Assembly (NCBI GenBank): GCA_902777835.1
Contig: CACYVC010000023.1
Coordinates: forward strand, 1-64,000
Direction of reading: 5' to 3'
Length of the DNA stretch: 64,000 nucleotides
DNA from: an uncultured Bacteroidales bacterium
Lineage (GTDB): Bacteria; Bacteroidota; Bacteroidia; Bacteroidales; Muribaculaceae
Position numbers and translations under genes: made by a program. Within the stretch, counting starts at the first letter, position 1; each line of letters opens with the position of its first letter. Below the pieces are notes generated by a model. The model made no database searches. It was not told where the DNA came from and saw only the letters and a list, made by a program, of their open reading frames with translations. Below are positions 17,085 through 25,046 of this stretch, piece by piece.

Positions 17085-19867
17085 AGACTGTGCTTTTTGC
17101 GATATTCCGAAGGTGTAAGCCCTGTATGCTGCCTAAAAATCTTGGAGAAGTAGCTACTCGACTCAAAGCCACAGTTATATCCAATATCGCCCACTGGGTC
17201 TTCGGTCTCAAGTAACAGCTCTTGAGCTTTCAATATACGCATTTGCCTGATATAGCTTGCGGTATCGACCCCCAACACACTGCTCACCTTTCGGTTAAGC
17301 TGACGTTGACTCAAGTTCATGGCATCGGCAATTAGTGCTGAATTGAGTTCTGATTTTGCGATGTTCTTCAAGATAATACCTTTCACCTTCTCAATGAAGA
17401 TTTCATTCTTTCGGGCTATGCTGGAAAGAATCTTTGTTGTGTCAACCGTTTCGATGTTCTCCTCAGGCGCAACTTCTACAACCTCGGGCTCTTCGCCGGT
17501 AAGTTTAACCTGATATTTCATCTTGAGCAAATCGCGGGTGTGAAGCAGATTGTCGGCTATAGCTGTCAGTTCGTCACGCTTGAAAGGCTTTGTTAAGTAA
17601 GCATCAGCACCCGTGGAAAGACCCTCCAGACGATCTTTGTCGGCATCACGAGCTGTTACTATGATGATGGGTATGTGACTCACTAGTTCATCGTCGCGCA
17701 ACCGTCGGCACATTTCCAGACCGTCAACTTTTGGCATCATCAGATCGGTGATTACGATATCGGGAATTACTTCCCGAGCTTTCTCCAAGCCCTCTTGCCC
17801 ATCATGTGCAACAATCACATTGAATGTGCTTTCTAGCACATGCTTTATGTAAGTAGCGACATCCGAATTATCTTCTACAACAAGTGCTATGCGCTTGTCG
17901 TCGCTAGAGAGGAGAATCTCATTATTGGCCTTCTCCACAGCATCTTGCACAGGATCGGTAAAGTCTTCGGTACTTGTAGAAAGCATCTTAGGTATCCATT
18001 TGGGATATTCGCGATTTTTATGCTTTGCAGGGAGAGTGATAGTGAAAGTGGTACCTTCTCCCTCTTGAGTTTGAACTTCAACTTTTCCGTCCATTGCTTC
18101 GGTCATCTGCTTAACTAGTGCCAGGCCAATTCCTGTGCCAAGGTCTGATTTCCCACTATCACCTTGATAGAATAGGTCAAAAATGTGTGGCAAATCATTT
18201 TGATTTATGCCACAACCGTGGTCGCAGATAGAAACCATCACATTGTTCTTCTTGCGGCTCATGTCAACGATGATGTGACCATTAGGCGAGTCAAACTTGA
18301 TGGCATTTGAAATCAGATTGGTGAAAATGCTTCGGCAATATTCTGGCACAAAGTCGATGTTGAAGTCACTATCGTCGTGTCTGAAATCTATCATGGTTTC
18401 TTGCCGCCCGGCATACACACTCATATTCTCAACTATCATATTGACAAGCGCAGCCAAGTCACCATTTTTCCAAGGCAGGCTGCCTATCGCTGTCCTTACT
18501 TTAGAGATATTAAGAAGCTGGTTTACAAGCCTCAGCAAATGGTTGCCTTGATTGATTATGGCATTATACTTGGGCTTTTTTGTCTCGTCGCGCTCTTCGT
18601 TCTTAAGTTCTTCAGCCTCGCCAAGGATTACGGTAAGTGGTGTGCGGAACTCGTGAGTTACATTTGTGAAGAAGCGGTCGCGCAACTGCTCAGCGTTCTT
18701 CTCAGCTTTGCGGGCACGAGACCTCAGCATGATGATGACAAACAAGGCTATGCAGAGCACCAGCAGCGAAGAAGCCGCTATGATGGCAGCAGTGATAATG
18801 AGTCGCTGAACGGTGATAGAACTTTGCTGTTCCTCAATCTTGTGTTCCTTCTCCTTGGTTTGGAACTCCATGGCATAATATGATGTAAGCTTGCTGGTTG
18901 CCTCGTTATATATGCTGTCGGCAAGGCTGTTGCTCTGGCTCAGATATTTTGCTGCTTGCGAAGGGTTATGGTCACTCATGATATTGGCAAGCAGCAGATA
19001 ATTTTCCTTTAACACACTCTTAGCGTTACATTCTTTAGCAATATCGGTGCTCTGATTGAGCCATTTCATGGCTTGAGCCTTGTCGCCAATTTTCACATAT
19101 AGGGCTCCAAGATTTTTGTAGGCAAGCATCATGTTATACTTGTCATCGTTTTTCTCAAACATCTTGATTGCTTGCTGATAATTGTCGAGGGCTTTTTGCG
19201 TACTGTCGGTGGCAGCATATATATCGCCTAGAGTCAACATTCGTCGCATTATCTGCAATGAATCGTTGGCGGTGGTATCAATGTCAAGGGCCTTGTTGAT
19301 ATAGTCTAATGCCATGTCGGGTTCATCTAGCTTGAGGTAAATCTCAGCTGCCATACCATAACGATTCGATAGATGACGGCTATTAGGCTTTTGGATAGTT
19401 TTTTCCAGTTCAAGGGCTTTATTAATTAGACTCTTGGCTTCGTTAGGACGCTGGGCAGCTAGATAAATATTTGCGATGTTACTATACGACGCACTAATAC
19501 GCTCGTTATCCTTTAGTTTTTCGTCGATATTTAGTCCCGCAAAGGCATTGCTGAGCGCATTGTCGTTCATGCCAATGCGTTGATAGCATGCTGCCAGGTG
19601 TGAGTAGGCATCGCTCATCGCCACCTTGTTGTTTTTAGAAATCGACTTCATGGCATCTCGAGTGAGTTCTATCGACTTGTTGAAGTCGGCCCTATTGTAA
19701 CTTTCGTAGGCTTTGTGCATCAGACTGTCGTAGGTGGCGATATTGGAGGTGTTCTCTCCCGACGCGTTAGTTTGTTTTTTGCACGACACATCGATGAGTA
19801 AGCACAACGTGATAGTCAGTGCTAACGCAAATGCGGTTCTCAATTTATGTAATACTTCTTTTGCCAT
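17081..19867 (-). CDS. Hybrid two-component system protein with TPR sensor and AraC output
   Basis: A one-protein signalling system of 928 residues. An N-terminal membrane or signal segment (ALALTITLCLLI) is followed by periplasmic TPR repeats (about 40-310), a transmembrane helix (about 345-370), HisKA (THEFRTPLTVILGE, phospho-His), HATPase, a receiver domain (phospho-Asp in TDLMMPKVDG) and an AraC-type HTH at the C-terminus. Classical Bacteroides hybrid regulators sense sugars with beta-propeller domains; here TPRs replace them. The start at 19867 was chosen because the promoter box overlaps the upstream ATG. It may regulate the adjacent glycosidase gene. Confidence 0.9.
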   Translation of the reverse strand: MAKEVLHKLRTAFALALTITLCLLIDVSCKKQTNASGENTSNIATYDSLMHKAYESYNRADFNKSIELTRDAMKSISKNNKVAMSDAYSHLAACYQRIGMNDNALSNAFAGLNIDEKLKDNERISASYSNIANIYLAAQRPNEAKSLINKALELEKTIQKPNSRHLSNRYGMAAEIYLKLDEPDMALDYINKALDIDTTANDSLQIMRRMLTLGDIYAATDSTQKALDNYQQAIKMFEKNDDKYNMMLAYKNLGALYVKIGDKAQAMKWLNQSTDIAKECNAKSVLKENYLLLANIMSDHNPSQAAKYLSQSNSLADSIYNEATSKLTSYYAMEFQTKEKEHKIEEQQSSITVQRLIITAAIIAASSLLVLCIALFVIIMLRSRARKAEKNAEQLRDRFFTNVTHEFRTPLTVILGEAEELKNEERDETKKPKYNAIINQGNHLLRLVNQLLNISKVRTAIGSLPWKNGDLAALVNMIVENMSVYAGRQETMIDFRHDDSDFNIDFVPEYCRSIFTNLISNAIKFDSPNGHIIVDMSRKKNNVMVSICDHGCGINQNDLPHIFDLFYQGDSGKSDLGTGIGLALVKQMTEAMDGKVEVQTQEGEGTTFTITLPAKHKNREYPKWIPKMLSTSTEDFTDPVQDAVEKANNEILLSSDDKRIALVVEDNSDVATYIKHVLESTFNVIVAHDGQEGLEKAREVIPDIVITDLMMPKVDGLEMCRRLRDDELVSHIPIIIVTARDADKDRLEGLSTGADAYLTKPFKRDELTAIADNLLHTRDLLKMKYQVKLTGEEPEVVEVAPEENIETVDTTKILSSIARKNEIFIEKVKGIILKNIAKSELNSALIADAMNLSQRQLNRKVSSVLGVDTASYIRQMRILKAQELLLETEDPVGDIGYNCGFESSSYFSKIFRQHTGLTPSEYRKKHSL

Positions 19868-19891
19868 GAGTATATTTTTCTTTTCTAATTG

Positions 19892-19899
19892 CAAATTTA
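19892..19899 (-). promoter_or_regulatory. -7 box of hybrid sensor gene
   Basis: TAAATTTG on the minus strand, 24 nt before the ATG at 19867 and overlapping the end of the glycosidase gene's downstream spacer. It excludes the upstream in-frame ATG at 19894 as the start. Confidence 0.55.
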
Positions 19900-22599
19900 T
19901 TATGGTGTGGGTGTGCGCTTTATGATTCTAAGGTGATGAAGGCGCAAATGCTCTGGGAACCCCAATTGTGGAGATGCACGATGCAAGCGCAACTGCAAGG
20001 TGTTTTCACCCTTGAGTAGTCGAACGAGGAGACGACTGCTGTATGCCGTTGACAGCCACTGCCCTTCGCCTAGTGGCGGCGTGGCCACCACACCCTGAAG
20101 ATGGCCATTGGCGGTAACCTCTAGCATCTGGCAAGGTGCCCATAGTGTGGACTGTCCATTACCGTTACTGTAAAGCACATCTACCACATAGTCTCCAGCC
20201 TCGTTAGTAGTGACAGGTATCGACAGCCAGGAACATGTATCGGCTATCTCGATAGGATGATGCTTATAACAACCTGGCAATGGCTGCTTGATACTGAATT
20301 GTGGGTTGAACCTTGCAAATTCATGAGTGGTGGCTGTGGTGGTGATGAAGTGTGGCTTTGAAATGTAACTGAAGCTATATTTGTTAACCGCCATCAGCGA
20401 GAAACTGCGGTAGCTCACTGTGTCTCGAGTGCCAAGCACCGAGTCGCGCATCGAGTAGCGTGGCTCATCATTGATAAGGATTTTATATCCGTAATCACCA
20501 TTGTAGTTATAGGTTGTACCATAGAACCCATCCCATTGCCAAAGCGGTGTCTCGGGAATGCAATTCAAGTCTTTGGAAACAGTGATTTTACCCGAGCCAG
20601 TGTATATGTCGTTCATGGTAATAACTATTGTGTGATGTCCACTGATGTCCCCTCCTATGAAGTTGTCGTCAAGCACCTTGCCGTCCAGAGTTATTTTACT
20701 CAGCTCATTGCCAGTGCCTTCAATGGTGATATCTAGCACAGCATTGCGGTATTTAAATGACGTGATAGTCTTATTACCATCAAAGCATACTGGCACCTTA
20801 GGGCTGAACTCTATGCCATTAGGCAAGAATTTCATGCCTGCAATCACGTTATATATCATAGACAAATTGCCAGCAGCATTACCGCGTGGAAATGCACCGC
20901 TAAAGAGTTCGCCAGTAGTTGCCGAGGTGTACGCATCACAGCTGGCGAGCAGCGCTTGAGGCCTGATTTGCGAACCTATACCCCGCCGCAGCATGGCTAT
21001 GTTTCCATTACGGGCTGCTGCTAGGTTCCATAGTGCCTGCACCATTGGTATCACAGCATTGTTGAACTCTGGCTTCACACTCATGTTGATCGGATAAATA
21101 AGCGGAATGCCATAATATGAAAGATGCATCTCATTAACAAGAGTCTCACCTCGATTGTCCTCAGCAATATCCCAAAGGATACACAACGCCTGGCCCATAT
21201 TGTCGGAACATGGCGACATCATGTTGAGGATACCACCATAAAGGTATTGTGAATAATATCCTTTATACTCGTACCAGAGGCGGTGGTTAATAGCGTCTTT
21301 AAGCGACTCGGCTGCGGGGCTATGGTAATTCAACTCAAACTCATCGCTCATCATTTCAACGATGCGGTAGGCGTGCTCCATGATAGCGTTGGCAATCAAG
21401 GGCGTTGTCTCAAAGACGTCGGCTATACTAGCCCATGGCGGGTAGTATTGGCTTAAGCTGCTCACATGATAGGGGCAAGTTGCACGATAGAGGCCGATCT
21501 CGGTATTAAGGAGTCCAGAGTTCTCTATTATTTCTAAATTCTTGACAATGATGTTGTAGGAATACTTAAGCCATTCTTTGTCGCCAGTTGCGCAATACAC
21601 ATCCCAAGCGGCTGCAGCCCAAATCATCTTGTTAGCAAGTGAGTTGTAAACCTCGATACTATCGCCAGTAGTAATAATGTTGTCGGTAACCATTGACTTC
21701 AGAGTTTGCATCGACTTCTGTGGCTCAAGGTAGGCTAGCGACAATGCTATGGCATAACACTCTTGCGAGGCCATGAATTGGGGATCCGATTTCGGGGATT
21801 GCAGATCGGTGTCTGCAATTAACTGTGAACTCTGAACTGCAAACTCTGAACTGATAACAGATATCGACATGTTGTGTATCACGTCCATCAACTCTTGATT
21901 TGATTTATAGATAGGATAGTTAACATTAGTTATACCCATCTTCCATTCTTTTTTGATGTCGAGCTGCTGAGGTGATAAGTTTATTGTGGCATTGTAAATG
22001 TCGCCAATGCAAGGCATTGCATCAACAAGCAGTTCGGAGTGACTTGGACACTGTGATGCTTCAATATCAAGCGGTGCAAAGTCGGCGGTCATCCACACCC
22101 CTTTGTAGTCATCAGCATAGATGGTGTCGTGAGTTGGTGTGACAAAAAAGCCCTTGTCGTTCAGAGCGCTCTTAATTGAACTCAAGTCGATTTTCAGCCT
22201 CAACTCTTTGGGACGCGCTATTTTTTGTGTCGAATAATTCTTTTCGTCGGCAACGCAAGCTATAATAATATTATTTTCGGTATCACCTGTCAGGTCAATA
22301 TAATGATACTCGCCTGGTCGCAACTCATTGTCATGGCCATTGATGGCGAGTCGCAACTTAATGACTGCCGGTACCGAGTCGGGAAGAGGCTGCTGATAGT
22401 TGGTCACCAAATGCGTGCCGCTCTTAGCCTCGGCAACCCATTTTCCCTCAGTCACTTTGTCGGTTCCCACAGTGAACATCTCGTTCTGTGTAATCACATC
22501 CTTGGGAATAGAGTCGTGACGGCATGAAGCAAACGTTGTTGCCAGCAAAAAAATAGACAACAACATCACCACAAAACCTATTTTCCCTGTCAAGCGCAT
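19900..22599 (-). CDS. Six-hairpin glycosidase-like lipoprotein
   Basis: A probable surface or periplasmic lipoprotein of 899 residues with signal peptide and lipobox (LLATTFASC). The centre (about 210-640) has the helical repeats, Trp-rich segments and AFPRGNAAGN-type loops of alpha/alpha six-hairpin glycoside hydrolases, followed by beta-rich C-terminal domains. I cannot assign a GH family or name catalytic residues with confidence. The start at 22599 lies 9 nt after a promoter box; the upstream frame to 22701 precedes that promoter. No SusC/SusD pair is nearby. Residues about 247-260 are encoded by a 7-bp-period repeat. Confidence 0.65.
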   Translation of the reverse strand: MRLTGKIGFVVMLLSIFLLATTFASCRHDSIPKDVITQNEMFTVGTDKVTEGKWVAEAKSGTHLVTNYQQPLPDSVPAVIKLRLAINGHDNELRPGEYHYIDLTGDTENNIIIACVADEKNYSTQKIARPKELRLKIDLSSIKSALNDKGFFVTPTHDTIYADDYKGVWMTADFAPLDIEASQCPSHSELLVDAMPCIGDIYNATINLSPQQLDIKKEWKMGITNVNYPIYKSNQELMDVIHNMSISVISSEFAVQSSQLIADTDLQSPKSDPQFMASQECYAIALSLAYLEPQKSMQTLKSMVTDNIITTGDSIEVYNSLANKMIWAAAAWDVYCATGDKEWLKYSYNIIVKNLEIIENSGLLNTEIGLYRATCPYHVSSLSQYYPPWASIADVFETTPLIANAIMEHAYRIVEMMSDEFELNYHSPAAESLKDAINHRLWYEYKGYYSQYLYGGILNMMSPCSDNMGQALCILWDIAEDNRGETLVNEMHLSYYGIPLIYPINMSVKPEFNNAVIPMVQALWNLAAARNGNIAMLRRGIGSQIRPQALLASCDAYTSATTGELFSGAFPRGNAAGNLSMIYNVIAGMKFLPNGIEFSPKVPVCFDGNKTITSFKYRNAVLDITIEGTGNELSKITLDGKVLDDNFIGGDISGHHTIVITMNDIYTGSGKITVSKDLNCIPETPLWQWDGFYGTTYNYNGDYGYKILINDEPRYSMRDSVLGTRDTVSYRSFSLMAVNKYSFSYISKPHFITTTATTHEFARFNPQFSIKQPLPGCYKHHPIEIADTCSWLSIPVTTNEAGDYVVDVLYSNGNGQSTLWAPCQMLEVTANGHLQGVVATPPLGEGQWLSTAYSSRLLVRLLKGENTLQLRLHRASPQLGFPEHLRLHHLRIIKRTPTP
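21821..21859 (-). repeat. 7-bp-period repeat inside the glycosidase coding region
   Basis: On the plus strand AACT recurs at 21821, 21828, 21835, 21842 and 21849, with AACA at 21856. The run keeps the reading frame of the minus-strand gene and encodes a Ser/Gln/Val-rich stretch (VISSEFAVQSSQL). The same repeat family is otherwise intergenic in this window. Confidence 0.8.
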
Positions 22600-22608
22600 A
22601 TTCAACTG

Positions 22609-22616
22609 CAAATGTA
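22609..22616 (-). promoter_or_regulatory. -7 box of glycosidase gene, very short leader
   Basis: TACATTTG on the minus strand, only 9 nt before the ATG at 22599. Confidence 0.55.
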
Positions 22617-22742
22617 GATAGAAATTTCCAATATCTTTATAATAATGTGCCAAAAAAGTTGTGAACAATCGCCACAAAAGATAGGATATTGCCTCTTTCA
22701 CAAAAGAAATTGATTATTTTTCTTCAGTTTTAAGAAATATGT

Positions 22743-22773
22743 TTTGCAGTTCCAAAAAAAGTTCGTACCTTTG
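22743..22773 (+). promoter_or_regulatory. Promoter of rpmE2
   Basis: TTTG at 22743-22746 and TACCTTTG at 22766-22773, 19 nt apart. The leader of about 70 nt contains a short GGTGT/ACACC inverted repeat of uncertain meaning. Confidence 0.65.
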
Positions 22774-22845
22774 CGCGCCATTACAATGTTAGGTGTCTTA
22801 CCAACACCGTTATTGTATAACAAATTAATTAAATATATATTTAAA

Positions 22846-23100
22846 ATGAAACAAGGTATTCATCCTGACAACTATCGCGAAGTTGCTTTCAAGGACATGT
22901 CTAACGAAGAGGTGTTCATCACTCGCTCTACAGTCAACACTAAGGAGACTATCGAGATTGATGGCAAGACTTATCCACTGGTAAAACTTGAGATTACCAG
23001 CTCATCACACCCATTCTTCACCGGCAAGCAGAAGCTCGTCGATACCGCTGGTCGTGTTGATAAGTTCTTGAGCCGCTATGGCGATCGCAAGAAGAAATAA
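22846..23100 (+). CDS. rpmE2: 50S ribosomal protein L31 type B
   Basis: A ribosomal protein of 84 residues beginning [17 protein letters not shown], with the family segment [12 protein letters not shown] and VDKFLSRYG. It has no cysteines, so it is the zinc-independent (C-minus, type B) form. The frame continues upstream to 22744, but the ATG at 22846 matches the family exactly and lies downstream of the promoter. It is a single gene with its own terminator. Confidence 0.95.
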   Translation: MKQGIHPDNYREVAFKDMSNEEVFITRSTVNTKETIEIDGKTYPLVKLEITSSSHPFFTGKQKLVDTAGRVDKFLSRYGDRKKK

Positions 23101-23130
23101 CCTCTTCAACAAGGTTAGTTAGTACTAATG

Positions 23131-23159
23131 AACCGTGGCAGTCGATGCCGCGGTTTTTT
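23131..23159 (+). terminator. Terminator after rpmE2
   Basis: A 10-bp stem with one G-U pair (23131-23140 with 23146-23155), a 5-nt loop and a run of six T. Confidence 0.9.
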
Positions 23160-23160
23160 A

Positions 23161-23178
23161 TTGGACTTGTCGGACTAA
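23161..23178 (+). repeat. 9-bp-period repeat, GTCCGAC type (reverse orientation)
   Basis: GGACT recurs at 23163 and 23172, 9 bp apart; read on the other strand this is the GTCCGACnn unit. It lies directly after the rpmE2 terminator. Confidence 0.5.
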
Positions 23179-23219
23179 TTGGTTCTGCACGACAAGATTG
23201 AAAACTTTTTTCTTCTGAT

Positions 23220-23237
23220 AACTGATAACTGAAAACT
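23220..23237 (+). repeat. 7-bp-period AACT repeat upstream of lipid kinase gene
   Basis: AACT at 23220, 23227 and 23234, exact 7-bp spacing, about 70 nt before the promoter box of the next gene. Confidence 0.65.
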
Positions 23238-23304
23238 TTTTGCTAATTTTGGATAAATTAGGCTGCACCTCGGAAATAAAAATGAAATTCTTTTTGCTTT
23301 TCAT

Positions 23305-23335
23305 TTTGTACTTCTCTCGGTTTGCACTAATTTTG
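23305..23335 (+). promoter_or_regulatory. Promoter of lipid kinase gene, apparently leaderless
   Basis: TTTG at 23305-23308 and TAATTTTG at 23328-23335, 19 nt apart. Only 4 nt separate the box from the ATG at 23340, so transcription should begin at or next to the start codon. Confidence 0.65.
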
Positions 23336-23339
23336 CAGC

Positions 23340-24221
23340 ATGGAAGAACGCAAAAAACTCATGGCAATCATCAACCCCTTCTCTGGCAACAGCAAGAAGG
23401 AGCATGTGCCACAACTTTTGGAAGACATTATTGATCACAATAAATTTGACCTGAAAATAGAGTTGGTGACTCGTGAGATGCGAGTGAGCGACCTTGCGGC
23501 AAAGGCTGTCGAGGATGGCTATTATGGCGTGATAGCCATTGGCGGCGACGGCACTGTGAACGGCGCAGCTTCAGCGCTGACCGACAGCGATGTAGCATTA
23601 GCGATAATCCCTTGTGGATCAGGCAATGGTTTAGCCCGTCACTTGGAGATTCCCATGAATATGAAGAAGGCCATTGAGATTATCAACCACGACCATGTAG
23701 AGGTGTGCGACTACTGCACGCTCAACGACAAGACCTTCGTGTGCACAGGTGGCATGGGCTTTGACGCCGAAATTGCCGACCGTTACGCCAAGCGCACCAA
23801 GCGCGGCTCGCTCAACTACATCAAGACGGCTTTCCAGGTCTATGCTCACTACAAACCAATCCATTGCTCGTTTGAGATTGACGGTGAAATCATTGATGAA
23901 GATGTGTTCGTAATCACTTGCGCCAATGCGTCGCAATATGGCAATAACGCCTACATCGCCCCACATGCCAGCCTCCAAGACGGATTGCTCGACATCACCG
24001 TAATCAAGCCCTTCAAGCGCATCGAGTGTGGCATAGTTGGCTGCAGCCTCTACACCAAAACTGTAGATAAAAACCGCCATGTAGATACCTACAAGGCACG
24101 CGAGATAAAGATTCACACTTCTGAGCCTCACGTCTATCACATCGACGGCGAGCCAATGGAACAAATCACCGACATGACAGTGACTTGCCACCCTGGAGGC
24201 ATCAAGTTTTTTGTGAAATAA
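23340..24221 (+). CDS. Diacylglycerol kinase-family lipid kinase
   Basis: A cytosolic or membrane-associated lipid kinase of 293 residues. It has the NPFSGNSKK nucleotide-binding start, the catalytic GGDGTVNG motif (near residue 68) and IPCGSGNGLARH, typical of the YegS/DagK family. Exact lipid substrate unknown. The promoter box ends 4 nt before the ATG. rlmH follows after 2 nt, so the two form an operon. Confidence 0.9.
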   Translation: MEERKKLMAIINPFSGNSKKEHVPQLLEDIIDHNKFDLKIELVTREMRVSDLAAKAVEDGYYGVIAIGGDGTVNGAASALTDSDVALAIIPCGSGNGLARHLEIPMNMKKAIEIINHDHVEVCDYCTLNDKTFVCTGGMGFDAEIADRYAKRTKRGSLNYIKTAFQVYAHYKPIHCSFEIDGEIIDEDVFVITCANASQYGNNAYIAPHASLQDGLLDITVIKPFKRIECGIVGCSLYTKTVDKNRHVDTYKAREIKIHTSEPHVYHIDGEPMEQITDMTVTCHPGGIKFFVK

Positions 24222-24223
24222 TT

Positions 24224-24697
24224 ATGAAAATCACTCTGGCAGTAGTGGGCAAGATGGCTGGTGGCTATCTGAGCAAGGGCATCGAGGAATACACCTCGAG
24301 GCTCAAGCACTATGTGCCGTTTGAGATTCTGTATATAGCCGATGCCAAGAACACCAAAAATCTCACCGAGGCGCAGCAGAAGGATGCCGAGGGCCGTAAC
24401 ATCCTCGCTGCCCTCGACAAGAGCGACCACGTGGTTTTGCTCGACGAGCACGGCAAGCAGTTCACCTCAGTTGAGTTCTCTCGTTATATCGAGAAGAAGA
24501 TGACGACCGTGCAGCGCAGGCTCGTCTTTGTAGTTGGCGGACCCTATGGGTTCTCACCCGAAGTCTATTCCCGTGCCAGCGAGAAAATATCGCTCTCCAC
24601 AATGACCTTCTCCCATGAGATGATACGCCTCATTTTCACAGAGCAGCTCTACCGCGCCATGACCATCCTCCGAGGCGAGCCTTACCACCACGAATAG
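24224..24697 (+). CDS. rlmH: 23S rRNA pseudouridine-1915 N3-methyltransferase
   Basis: A SPOUT-class methyltransferase that modifies pseudouridine 1915 of 23S rRNA with S-adenosylmethionine. The family segments VLLDEHGKQFTSVEF, FVVGGPYGF and LSTMTFSHEMIRLIFTEQLYRA are present, ending in RGEPYHHE. The protein is 157 residues, a normal length. The start at 24224 lies 2 nt after the lipid kinase stop; the longer upstream frame would overlap that gene. Confidence 0.95.
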   Translation: MKITLAVVGKMAGGYLSKGIEEYTSRLKHYVPFEILYIADAKNTKNLTEAQQKDAEGRNILAALDKSDHVVLLDEHGKQFTSVEFSRYIEKKMTTVQRRLVFVVGGPYGFSPEVYSRASEKISLSTMTFSHEMIRLIFTEQLYRAMTILRGEPYHHE

Positions 24698-25046
24698 AAT
24701 TTTCTTAGCTTTTGTCAGTGATTACACTTATTAAGGAACAAAGTCTGCCTTGTCCCCTTACTAATGCATTGGTGATTTAATCCTAAAATATTGTTACTAA
24801 TATATAATTAATATTAAGTATTGTGTGGCAACGCGAATTATTTGATTAATTTTACATTATAGAAAAGCGACTTGCTTTGATACTGAAAGGAAAAATACTA
24901 AACGGTTATATAAATGAGCCTATTAGCTCATCAAAATAGCATATTGCCCTTAAATCTCATATCTTTTTAAGACACATTCCAGCCTAGGCTGGAGCGTGCT
25001 GTTTTTATTGGAAAAAACCTATTTACTAACTAAAAATTTACAACTC
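24698..25046 (+). other. Gene-free region with two hairpins before a secreted-protein gene
   Basis: This AT-rich 349-nt gap has no credible frame. TTGCTTTG at 24873-24880 is a near-match to the -7 box. An ATGAGC/GCTCAT inverted repeat lies at 24914-24931 and a stronger hairpin at 24973-24998 is followed by five T. It may be a structured leader or a small RNA; neither is proven. Confidence 0.4.
24973..25006 (+). terminator. Terminator-like hairpin ahead of the secreted-protein gene
   Basis: The core is the 14-nt palindrome CCAGCCTAGGCTGG, extended by a few pairs with one mismatch, then TTTTT at 25002-25006. It lies 41 nt before the ATG at 25047, where it could end an upstream transcript or act as an attenuator. 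Confidence 0.5.

Noticed and set aside
19899-19900. Possible glycoside-hydrolase family number for the 19900-22599 gene
   Set aside because: The fold is recognisable but catalytic residues and family could not be assigned from the sequence alone.
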